A stretch of 64,000 bases of DNA from Linnemannia hyalina. Taxonomy: Eukaryota > Mortierellomycota > Mortierellomycetes > Mortierellales > Mortierellaceae. How positions within the stretch are numbered: position 1 is the first letter of the stretch; the number at the start of each line of letters is the position of its first letter. The stretch spans positions 124,001 to 188,000 of the forward strand of contig JAHRHY010000026.1 in NCBI GenBank assembly GCA_019671135.1. Direction: 5' to 3'. A program made the position numbers and the translations under genes. A model generated the notes under the pieces. The model did not search any database. It had not been told where the DNA came from and worked only from the letters and a program-made list of their open reading frames with translations. Positions 32,061 to 41,716 of the stretch are shown here, piece by piece.

Positions 32061-32600
32061 TCATTGCACCGTGGAGTTTTTGTAGATTGCGTTAGACAGC
32101 ACCCGAGCTTGGTTGTAACTGACTGAGTTGCTCCACAAGTCTAAAGTGGTCAGAGTCGAGTTGGTCTTGAGTGCCTCAGACAGTGCCTGAGCTCCGTTGT
32201 CTCCGATCTTGTTATAGGACAAGTCCAAAGTGGTCAGAGTCGAGTTGATCTTGAGTGCCTCAGACAGCGCCTGAGCTCCATCCGGTCCAGTCGAGTTATT
32301 ACTCAAGTCCCAAGTGGTCAGAGTCGAGTTGGTCTTGAGTCCCTCAGACAGCGCCTGAGCTCCATCCGGTCCGATCGAGTTGCGAGACAAGTCCAAAGTG
32401 GTCAGAGTCGAGTTGGTCTTGAGTGCCTCAGACAGCCCCAGAGCTCCGTTGTCTCCGACCGAGGTGCTCCTCAAGTCCAAAGTGGTCAGAGTCGAGTTGG
32501 TCTTGAGGGCCTCAGACAGCACCTGAGCTCCGTCGCTATTGCTCGACTTAGTGCATTGAATGTTGTATGGCTGTGAGTGTATGAGCAAGATAAATGACAT
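32061..32600 (-). pseudogene. Truncated LRR copy of the NACHT-LRR family
   Basis: Minus-strand ORF of 179 codons with five LRR units of 28 residues and a C-terminal cap. Units read like AQALSEALKTNSTLTTLDLS with variable following residues, and the cap matches that of the full NACHT-LRR genes at 34689 and 41717. No NACHT domain, P-loop or Gly/Ser hinge is found upstream; similarity stops near 32560, where unrelated sequence begins. It is either a 5'-truncated pseudogene or a small LRR-only protein starting at ATG 32600. Units are more diverged (for example TWDLSNNSTG, LWSNSVSYN), so this copy is older than the other pair. Confidence 0.65.
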
Positions 32601-33447
32601 ACCTGCAAGCGAGAGTGACGGCAGAGGTAGAAATACGCATCTTGGATTGAGTTTCTATGAGTGTGTGATAGCGTTAGGTTTTGATCGTTTGGGAGATCAT
32701 TAGATGAGAGAAAAAGAGAAGTGACAGTGAGAATAAAGTAGAGGAGAGTGAAAAGCAGAAAGGCGAAAGGAGAATCTACGCGTGCCTGCACTTTTATTTT
32801 ATGTTGAGCCGGGCAGCATCGTACGGGAAGCGTCGGTTATGTTTGAGATGGCGAATCGGATGTCGAATAAAACATGATAGTGTCCGAATAATGAGCATAA
32901 CGGACAAAAAAACATGGAACGAAAAACAGCATTCCACATTCTCCCGTCTGACAATAGTTTTGAATGAAGAAAACAAAAAAACACTAACGGTAATGAACGT
33001 AAGCGAGCAGCATAGGAGGCCTTTCAAGTCTAAATTATCATATGGTGTTTGTTACATTTTTGCAGATCTTGACGATATCCACAGCGACCATTAGAGGAGG
33101 ATATATGTATGATATCAAGCATGTAGAACAATCAATATAACATTTATTGTGTGACTATCCTACTAAACACCATGATATTCTTCAAACAACAAAGTCTACT
33201 TATTTTTCGCACGCCTATCTCTTAAATGTGTCCATCTACTGTTAAACTGTACCCATCGCTGCAAGATTCAGCAGAGTAGTTCCTGTATGCGATCATCTAA
33301 AGCACTTGTACTCTCAACTGTATCTTTGTCGTGAAATACAAGGGAGAGATTACATTTTAAAAAATCATGTGCTGTCTGCTGCTATTTTATTCTGTGTTCT
33401 GTTGCCCACTATGAAGAGATATGTCAGCTGTGGAAGTCAAATCAAAG
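32601..33447. other. AT-rich spacer without recognised genes
   Basis: No protein-like ORF recognised. It forms the unique flank between the truncated LRR copy and the left end of the segmental duplication (near 33448-33463). Confidence 0.5.
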
Positions 33448-34080
33448 CAGGGATCAACATGTATTCATCTCGTTCCCTTTCGGTCCTAGGACGCGCTACC
33501 ATCGTCAACGCCCTTATCCTCTCCCGCCTTTGGTACCTCGCATGGGTGACCCCATTCCCCACTTCCTTCCTATCCAAAGTCAGAGAGGCCATCACACCAT
33601 TTGTTTGCCCTTTCAAACCACAGCATCATGGAAAGTCATCACCACCCATCAGCACAACGGCGGCCTTGGGGTTCCGGCCAAGCAGCAACAGACCTTCCTC
33701 ATCAAGCACCTTCGCAACGCCACAACTACGTCAGTACCCTAGGGGAAGGACATTGTACTGGATCTCATCCTCTGGAAGACGAAGTCCACCCACTACCTAT
33801 CCTTTATGCTGAACCCCCAGGAGAACCAACTCCACCAACAACTTAAACAATTCCTCCACCTTCTTCAACTAGTCAAAGCGGCCAGCACACTTCCCCCGCT
33901 CAAGACAGCTGCCTCATAGGTATAAATACAGCAAACATCATCCTCTTCCTTCACAAACACACACAGTCCTCGGAGGAAATCTCTGACCGTATTTCCATAG
34001 AAATTAAGAAAGCGATAGCGCAAAACGATTACCTCTTCAAACTCACGGCTACAAGCCTCAAATAAAGTCATAGAAAAGCC
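33448..34080 (+). mobile_element. 5'-truncated LINE 3' end (within duplication copy 1)
   Basis: Carries only the region after the catalytic reverse-transcriptase motifs: SSRSLSVLGRATIVNALILS, followed after a frame change by HNGGLGVPAKQQQ. This is typical of the thumb/connector of non-LTR elements. It is nearly identical to 40476-41108 and broken by stops and frameshifts. Everything 5' of about 33448 is absent, so this is a relic, not an active element. Confidence 0.7.
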
Positions 34081-34688
34081 AAAGAAAACAACTTTTCCTT
34101 TATTCTTTTTGATCCACTCATTTGATTGTTATTCAGACCAGCAAGGACCACTCGACCACCTTTCGACAGGTATTGTCATGAAGGCGTATCCTAGCCATGT
34201 GCCCGTCCCTTTCTCAGTCAGCATTGAAAGCAGGATCTCTCCGTCACCCCTGCGCATTGTCAACAATGAACACAATGCGCATTGGGTAGCACAAGGAAGC
34301 CTACCGCCGACCGGCTGGTCCATCTTAAACTTGACACTATTTGCGCCAACCCTGGTCTCATAGAGATCCACTTTCCGCACTGCCCTCGTTTACACCAGTT
34401 ATCGATCCGCCCACCAGCATTGGAAACTGGCCGACCTATCGTCTAACGGCGGACTGCAGTGCACCTGTCAACTTATATTATGGAATAGCCGGTGTCCAGG
34501 GGCCCACTTTACTGTTAGCACTCCTTCCCTTTCTTCTCCCCCTCTACTTTTCATTTTTGTTTGTTTATTCTATCGATCTCACATATACGAACTCCTTGGT
34601 CCCTTCCTATTTCATCCTCACTGATATAGTCCTTGCTCAACAGTCCATTTATTTAGACTAGGTTCCCCTACAGATAGACTTGTTTACA

Positions 34689-35327
34689 TCATCGCACCCT
34701 GGAGTTTCTCTTGATTGCGTCAGACAGCGCCTGAGCTCTGTCGTCTCCGATATAGTTGCCACTCAAGACCAAAGTGGTCAGAGTCGAGTTGATCTTGAGT
34801 GCCTCAGACAGCGCCTGAGCTCCGTCGCGTCCAATCGAGTTGCCCCTCAGGTCCAACGTGGTCAGAGTCGAGTTGATCTTGAGTGCCTCAGACAGCGCCT
34901 GAGCTCCGTCGGATCCAATCGAGTTGTAGGACAAGTCCAAAGTGGTCAGCGCCGAGTTGGTCTTGAGTGCCTCAGACAGCACCTGAGCTCCATTGGGTCC
35001 AATCCAGTTGTCGGTCAAGTTCAAAGTGGTTAGAGTCGAGTTGGTCTTGAGTGCCTCAAACAGCGCCTGAGCTCCGCTGTTTACGATCGTGTTGTCGGTC
35101 AAGTTCAAAGTGGTCAGAGTCGTGTTGGTCTTGAGTGCCTCAAACAGTGCCTGAGCTCCGTCGGATCCAATCCTGCTGTTCTTCAAGTCCAAAGTGGTCA
35201 GAGTCGAGTTGGTCTTGAGTGCCTCAGACAGCGCCTGAGCTCCGTCACGTCCAATCGAGTTGCCGAACAAGTCCAAAGTGGTCAGAGTCGAGTTGGTCTT
35301 GAGTGCCTTAGACAGCACCTGAATATT
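34689..35327 (-). repeat. 84-bp LRR array, 7 full units plus cap
   Basis: Consensus AQALSEALKTNSTLTTLDLS followed by xNxIGxDG. Most differences fall after LTTL, in the exposed part of the LxLxxNxI strand (FGNSIG, KNSRIG, TDNTIV, TDNWIG, SYNSIG, RGNSIG, SGNYIG). The scaffold residues are almost invariant, also at DNA level. Confidence 0.9.
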
Positions 35328-37604
35328 ACTCTCTGGAGACTGAACCGGCTCCGTGCTTCCCGTTGCTGTTGACATATAGTCGCTTGGAATAGGTACGCCC
35401 TCCAGAACGGTATCCTGGGATCGCTTCCCAGATTTGAACAGGATGGTGATGGCATTCGCCACGGCTACGCTAGGAACGGAGGACGCCTTATACTGCTCGA
35501 TGACTGAGAGAAGCCGTTTCTCGAAGAGAGAATCTGATTGAGCGCGCTCCACCAGAAACTCCAACACTTCCGGGTCCTCGATAAGGTTCTGCGTTGAGAA
35601 AGAGTCGCCGAAGGGGCGAGACTTGTTTTTGCTGGCTTTTCTTCTGGACCGATAACCATCCTTGCCTTGATGAGAACTGTTGCCGTTTCCAGAGGGACCA
35701 TCCTTGCCATCAGAACCATCATTTCCTCCCATTGATGCGCTGTTGTCGCCGAGTAAGCCGTTGATATCAGCCGAGCCACCGTTACTTCCACTCGAGCCGC
35801 CGTTGCCACCAGAAGAGTCACTGCTGGCGTCTGTCGAGCCACTGCTGCTACCCATCGGTCCACCACTGCCACCACCATCTGATCCACCACTGTCACTGGT
35901 CGCGACAAAGTCTCCTCCGGACAAGCTGCCATCCCCGCCGTTGAAGTCGCCGTGATCAAAAAGATAATCGCCGCCATCGCTGAAGGAGTTTCCACCACCG
36001 CCATGAGGATCGCCCCTAACATCATCAGGAGCATCATCATCAGTCTCATCGGGATCGTAAAACACCAAGGAGCGAAAGTAATCGAATAGCGATTTGTGAA
36101 TGAACCAATGACAAATTCCTGCTCGTGACAACAGGCTGGACTCACGCAGTAAAGTCGAGTCGATCTCCTGACCAAAGAACTCGACCTTCCAAGGCTCGTT
36201 ATGCTTGCAGGAGAACCGGACAACAACATGACCTCTCTGGTGCTCACGCATAGCCTCTGCCAGCCTCTTTGAAAAGTCCTTGACGCACCATGCAAACCCG
36301 TCGTTCAAAAGACTTTCGAAAACAGACCGGTACTCCTGGCTGAGTGTGCTCCGTTGAAGGCGAGTAATGTTGATTCGGATCCACTTCTTGACAAAACCGT
36401 CATAGAGCTGCAGTCGAGTGGCCTTGTTTTTGGTGAGATCTTGAAGGTCAATCGACAACGACGGTAACACCCTCAAAGCAAGGGTCAATAGAAAGGGGTT
36501 CGAGACGAGGTCCATCAAGTTCGGAATGGCGCTGAGTTTCTCCCAGTAGTCATCGAAACTTGGAGCAGGCGGGTTGTCGGAAGGCTCTTGATCGGCAAAG
36601 CCGAGGACATATTGCTTGACGAATTCCTGGATGTCGCTCTTCTGGAATGGAACAATGGTCGCCTCCTGGAAGAGTTCGGAAGACTTGTCGTGGTATTTGT
36701 CGTCTCCAAGAGGGTAGAACCGGCATTGGTAATCCCGACCGAGATATGTGTTGCGGCAGCTGACGATCATCTTGACATCCAGTTGACCTAGTCGCTTGGT
36801 GTAGATGCTTGTAGAAAAGCGGGACTCGTCGTACCCATCGCAGACAAGCACAAATTGCCGTTGATGTAACAGCTCCTGAACATCTGCATCCGAAAAGCCG
36901 TGCTCCTGCAGCTGCGACTCAATCAAGTCATCACTTGGTCGATCAATGTCGCGCAGATCGACAAATATGGGGATCCTGCTGCCCTGCGTATAGTTGCTCC
37001 AGAGTGTTCGCACCAACTGCCTGCAAAAAGTCGATTTTCCTGATCCGGAATCTCCCAGCAGCAAGAAGACTCGTAGTTCAGATTCAAGGAATTCCAGTAC
37101 CGTAGGCAGGAGCGGAAGAGCCGTTTTGTTGGACACCTGTGGGTTCGGGTTGGCTCGAAGAGGAACGTAGATGCGATCAGATTGACTCTCGGAAACCTTG
37201 TGTCGAATTTGGGCCAAGCGGTCTTCGACCTCAAGTACGCTCGGAGCTCGATCACGAAGAGCAGCTTCTGCGGAAAACCTTAAGGCATTTTCAACATTAA
37301 CGAGTTGATCATTCGTCTGAGGCAGCACTGTCGGAGGTGGCGGCTCACTAGCAACGGGCGCTTCGATGATGGTCGCCTGTTGAGGGTGATCACATGTAGA
37401 TCCAGATGCAAACGCCAGATCCCCCGTCTCGACCTCTGACTGACCATCGAGGAGTGCCTTCTCAGATGAGATCCGAACTAAGCGCCCATCTTTGTCTACT
37501 TGGCTCTCACATCTCGAACTTCTTGGGTGTAATTCCAGAGGGGATCGATGAGCTGCAGAAGATGCGATCTTAATTGACGACACCTCGGAGGAGACCACTG
37601 CCAT
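34689..37604 (-). CDS. NACHT-LRR (NLR-type) STAND NTPase, copy 1, 7 full LRRs
   Basis: Single-exon gene, 971 residues. A disordered N-terminus (1-120) and a linker (PSVLEVEDRLAQIRHKV) lead into a NACHT-type NTPase: P-loop GDSGSGKST (184-192), Walker B FVLVCDGYDE (251-260) and a sensor-like MIVSCRN (279-285). The winged-helix end reads FIHKSLFDYF (501-510). Residues 520-650 are an acidic then Gly/Ser/Asp-rich hinge. A helical block (PEVLEFLVERAQSDSLFEKR) precedes seven 28-residue ribonuclease-inhibitor-type LRRs (760-955) and a short cap. STAND NTPases oligomerise after ligand binding, and LRRs are the usual sensor in animal NLRs; the ligand here is unknown. No N-terminal effector domain is recognised, and no transmembrane segment is seen. 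The 5' flank has no nearby gene on the same strand. A near-identical copy lies at 41717-45223. Confidence 0.88.
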   Translation of the reverse strand: MAVVSSEVSSIKIASSAAHRSPLELHPRSSRCESQVDKDGRLVRISSEKALLDGQSEVETGDLAFASGSTCDHPQQATIIEAPVASEPPPPTVLPQTNDQLVNVENALRFSAEAALRDRAPSVLEVEDRLAQIRHKVSESQSDRIYVPLRANPNPQVSNKTALPLLPTVLEFLESELRVFLLLGDSGSGKSTFCRQLVRTLWSNYTQGSRIPIFVDLRDIDRPSDDLIESQLQEHGFSDADVQELLHQRQFVLVCDGYDESRFSTSIYTKRLGQLDVKMIVSCRNTYLGRDYQCRFYPLGDDKYHDKSSELFQEATIVPFQKSDIQEFVKQYVLGFADQEPSDNPPAPSFDDYWEKLSAIPNLMDLVSNPFLLTLALRVLPSLSIDLQDLTKNKATRLQLYDGFVKKWIRINITRLQRSTLSQEYRSVFESLLNDGFAWCVKDFSKRLAEAMREHQRGHVVVRFSCKHNEPWKVEFFGQEIDSTLLRESSLLSRAGICHWFIHKSLFDYFRSLVFYDPDETDDDAPDDVRGDPHGGGGNSFSDGGDYLFDHGDFNGGDGSLSGGDFVATSDSGGSDGGGSGGPMGSSSGSTDASSDSSGGNGGSSGSNGGSADINGLLGDNSASMGGNDGSDGKDGPSGNGNSSHQGKDGYRSRRKASKNKSRPFGDSFSTQNLIEDPEVLEFLVERAQSDSLFEKRLLSVIEQYKASSVPSVAVANAITILFKSGKRSQDTVLEGVPIPSDYMSTATGSTEPVQSPESNIQVLSKALKTNSTLTTLDLFGNSIGRDGAQALSEALKTNSTLTTLDLKNSRIGSDGAQALFEALKTNTTLTTLNLTDNTIVNSGAQALFEALKTNSTLTTLNLTDNWIGPNGAQVLSEALKTNSALTTLDLSYNSIGSDGAQALSEALKINSTLTTLDLRGNSIGRDGAQALSEALKINSTLTTLVLSGNYIGDDRAQALSDAIKRNSRVR

Positions 37605-38337
37605 TGTCTGAAGACCCCTATTACTTTAGACAAACATAGCGTTAATTGCCAGTCTGATGGTCAGCATGTAATATATGGCGAAGCCAAGGATATTTTACCT
37701 CGATGGTAAAGTGGCAGCCAGAATGTTCGTGTTGATTTTGTGCGAGCCAGGAGTAGGGACCGTAATGTGAATCTATGTGCGGACAAAATTATGTGAACTA
37801 GTAAGTTATCATGCGCAATGCCGACATCAATTTCAATTGCCGCGGTGCAGCGAGGACTTGCTTTGTACCTCTGTAGACTTCAAGGATAAGTAAGAAACGC
37901 GAGAAACCCGTTGATACACGTTCGCAATAGACAGGGGGGATTAGAAACACCGCAACAATACAACAACTTCCTAAAAAACATAACACGCTGCGACAATACA
38001 ATCACATACAATGCTCTGTAGTCCAGTGCCGTCGTTGTCGTAGTCAAGTCAGCCCTTGCACGGTGACCAATGAGCAAGTGAATGGCAGGAAAGTTGATGT
38101 CTTGTGTTGAGATGAAATTGCGATGCAATGGAAGGTCGCGATGGATGCAGGCAGTGTGATGGTGGTGTGTGGTGTCGGAGCCGTTTCGTAGGAATGAGAG
38201 ACGGAGGAGCTGAGAGGAGGAGAAAAGAAGAACAAAGAAGGATGGCAAGAGAGAAAGAGGAAAGGCGAAGGAAAAGGGGCGGAGGGTATGGCGGAGGGAA
38301 AAGGGCAGCGAAGAAAAGAAAAATCATGTGCCATGCC
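37605..38337. other. NACHT-LRR copy 1 upstream region
   Basis: Upstream DNA of the NACHT-LRR gene, shared with 45224-45971 but with more substitutions and small indels than the coding part. It includes an A/G-rich tract (38190-38320). No additional gene is seen; ORFs here differ between the two copies. Confidence 0.6.
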
Positions 38338-41100
38338 TTCAAAGTATCTACTTTTCCTATCATATTCAAAGTCTGGACATCTCTTTCCTCGTGTCATTTT
38401 GGCACACGTCATTTCTTCCTCCACCCCTTTTGCAGCCACCTTTTGTGTGTGTTATGTATGCCCAGCAAAAAGAAACTGTCCTATCTCCCTCCCCTTTCCT
38501 ATCCCTCCCCTTCTTCCTATCCCCTCCCCCCAACATCCTCCTCCTGGGTGACCTTAACTACCAACACCATCGCCGTTGCACTCACCCTCCATTCCGAGAA
38601 TGGATTAACACCCATCTCATCAACTGCATCACTCGTCCTTATACCACTCCCATCCCCACTTTTATTCACTCTGGAAATAAAAGCAGAACTACCATCGACT
38701 ATATTATATCCTCTTTTTCTCTCTTCTCTCAGACTTCAACCCTGAACAGATATGTGAGAGTCCTTTTTCGGACCACGACATGTTGATGCTAACCTTGACT
38801 CCTAGCTTAGCGCCAAGGACGGGTCGTGGACTATGGCGTATGACCACACAGATCCTGGACAACGCTGAGTTCTTATCCGCACTGGACACACACCTCTCGA
38901 CTCTGGAAATGCCTCAACCGTCCGAGACTCGACAACAATACTGGGACGGAGCCAAGGACAAGGTCAAACGTTTTTGCATCAAGCAATCAATCTCTACTCG
39001 TCGCGAACAACATACAACAATACGCGACCTCAACAACGTTCGCCAGGCCGTTCTCTTCGATCTATCTCAATCCTCCGGCACCACCAAAGCCTCTCTTGCC
39101 CAAGATTTAGACGAACTGGAACTCCCCCTCCAATAGCAAACGATAGAAGAGCTGGACCTTCATGCTCTTCAGTCGGGCACCACCTGGAGAGAGCAAGGGG
39201 AAGCTAACACTGGATACTTTTTCAGGGCGATTGCAGAACGCCGCAGTAAGCTCCTCGTCCCCGCGCTACACAACCCTACAGCAAAATCCTTGATCACAAC
39301 GGCAGAGGAACTAGTACAAGTGTCAGCCGAATACTATGAGGAGTTGTACACCCCAGACCCTCGGACAGGAACGCCACTCAACAACTACAGGATTCCCTTC
39401 CTGCCACTTCCCTCCTCTCTCCCTCGGACAAAGAGACAATGACAGCCATGATAACAGAGACCGAACTTGAGGCTATTATAGCAAAGACCCCTTCTCAAGG
39501 GCTCCAGGACAAGATGGACTACCGTTTGAGCTATATCGCCACATCCTCATAATCCCCTGGACTCGCCATCTCCTTGTCAACATCCTTAACGACGCCTTAC
39601 TGGAATAACCTTCCCCCAGTCCTGGCAACACACAGTCATGATCCTGCTTTACAAGAAAGGCGAAGCCTCACAACTGTCCAGTTGGCGTCCGCTGTCGCGA
39701 CGCCAAGATGTTTACAAGGCTGATCACACTCCGACTCCAACCTTACATACGCACTCTAACGGGCCAGCACCAAACAGGATTTACGGCTGGTCGGCATATT
39801 GCCGACAATGGCATGGTCCTTAACAATCTTCGTGACTACTGCAGGAACAGGAAGCTGAAGCATGTTGGAGTTCTACTGGACCAGGAAAAGGCCTATGATA
39901 GAGTTCACCCAGAGTACCTGGAGATGGTGATGGAGAGATTTGGCTTCCCCCAACAAGTCATCAGGAGTATCTTGACCCTCTTTTTTTCACTCAAATACCT
40001 CTCAACATCAACGGCTATATCTCGGACCCGATCTCTCAGTCCAGAGGCCTCCGCCAGGGCGACGTGCTGTCCCCCTCCTCTTCAATCTAGCGTTTGAACC
40101 ACTACTCGCCCATATCCAATCGTCACCTCTCATTCGAGGAATCAACATACCACAGCGCCCAGAGCCAGTCAAACTGTGAGCCTACGCTGACGACCTTATG
40201 ACGGCACATCGCTTCAGTACAGGAATAGGAGGCATTGGACGGGGCTCTACGTTTATACGGGAACGCCTCAAACGCACGAGTCAACCTTAACAAAACGGTT
40301 GCCTTTCCAATGTCTACCTTCGCAGACCTGATCCTCAAGGCACACCTCACCTCTCTCCACCTACAATGGCACGGCAGCACAACAAACGAAGCACTCACCT
40401 ACCTCGGCTTCCTAATATTTTTTTACAGAGAGCAGGCAACAACATTCTGGAACAAAATACTCGGCAAAGTCAAGACAGGGATCGACATGCATTCATCTCG
40501 TTCCCTTTCGGTCCTAGGACGCGCTACCATCGTCAACGCCCTTATCCTCTCCCGCCTTTGGTACCTCGCATGGGTGACCCCATTCCCCACTTCCTTCCTA
40601 TCCAAAGTCAGAGAGGCCATCACACCATTTGTTTGCCCTTTCAAACCACAGCATCATGGAAAGTCATCACCACCCATCAGCACAACGGCGGCCTTGGGGT
40701 TCCGGCCAAGCAGCAACAGACCTTCCTCATCAAGCACCTTCGAAACGCCACAACTACGTCAGTACCCTAGGGGAAGGACATTGTACTGGATCTCATCCTC
40801 TGGAAGACGAAGTCCACCCACTACCTATCCTTTATGCTGAACCCCCAGGAGAACCAACTCCACCAACAACTTAAACAATTCCTCCACCTTCTTCAACTAG
40901 TCAAAGCGGCCAGCACACTTCCCCCGCTCAAGACAGCTGCCTCATAGGTATAAATACAGCAAACATCATCCTCTTCCTTCACAAACACACACAGTCCTCG
41001 GAGGAAATCTCTGACCGTATTTCCATAGAAATTAAGAAAGCGATAGCGCAAAACGATTACCTCTTCAAACTCACGGCTACAAGCCTCAAATAAAGTCATA
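38338..41100 (+). mobile_element. Decayed non-LTR retrotransposon (LINE, EN-RT)
   Basis: Plus-strand remnant of a LINE with an apurinic-type endonuclease followed by reverse transcriptase. Endonuclease traces: NILLLGDLNYQ (~38535), TTIDYI (~38690) and, after a frameshift, PFSDHDMLM (~38765). The linker reads SGTTWREQGEANTGYFFRAI (~39175). RT traces: LLYKKGEASQLSSWRPLS, GQHQTGFTAGRHIADNGMVL, LLDQEKAYDRVHPEYL (~39880), then in another frame SRGLRQGDVLSPLLFNLAFE, and AYADDL (~40180) directly after an in-frame TGA. A further in-frame TAG is at 39134-39136. At least three frameshifts and several stops make it non-functional. The 5' end is not defined and no poly(A) tail or target-site duplication was found; the 3' limit is approximate. 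From about 40476 on it is shared with 33448-34080. Confidence 0.8.
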
Positions 41101-41716
41101 GAAAAGCCAAAGAAAACAACTTTTCCTTTATTCTTTTTGATCCACTCATTTGATTGTTATTCAGACCAGCAAGGACCACTCGACCACCTTTCGACAGGTA
41201 TTGTCATGAAGGCGTATCCTAGCCATGTGCCCGTCCCTTTCTCAGTCAGCATTGAAAGCAGGATCTCTCCGTCACCCCTGCGCATTGTCAACAATGAACA
41301 CAATGCGCATTGGGTAGCACAAGGAAGCCTACCGCCGACCGGCTGGTCCATCTTAAACTTGACACTATTTGCGCCAACCCTGGTCTCATAGAGATCCACT
41401 TTCCGCACTGCCCTCGTTTACACCAGTTATCGATCCGCCCACCAGCATTGGAAACTGGCCGACCTATCGTCTAACGGCGGACTGCAGTGCACCTGTCAAC
41501 TTATATTATGGAATAGCCGGTGTCCAGGGGCCCACTTTACTGTTAGCACTCCTTCCCTTTCTTCTCCCCCTCTACTTTTCATTTTTGTTTGTTTATTCTA
41601 TCGATCTCACATATACGAACTCCTTGGTCCCTTCCTATTTCATCCTCACTGATATAGTCCTTGCTCAACAGTCCATTTATTTAGACTAGGTTCCCCTACA
41701 GATAGACTTGTTTACA

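Larger units (their letters stand above)
33448..38337. repeat. Segmental duplication, copy 1
   Basis: Matches 40476-45971. On the left side the offset is 7028 bp (for example 33463 with 40491, 34689 with 41717). On the right it is 7619 bp (37604 with 45223). The 591-bp difference is seven 84-bp LRR units plus one codon in the Gly/Ser hinge. The left edge falls inside LINE reverse-transcriptase sequence. The right edge is just upstream of the NACHT-LRR promoter, in an A/G-rich stretch ending near GCCATGC. Confidence 0.88.

Noticed and set aside
34109..34661. Plus-strand ORFs of 84 and 106 codons conserved between the two duplication copies
   Set aside because: Identical because the DNA was duplicated recently; composition and the LINE 3' context do not support coding function.
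35680..35955. Pro/Leu-rich plus-strand ORFs opposite the NLR hinge (also 43320-43574)
   Set aside because: Antisense of Gly/Ser-rich codons of the NACHT-LRR hinge.
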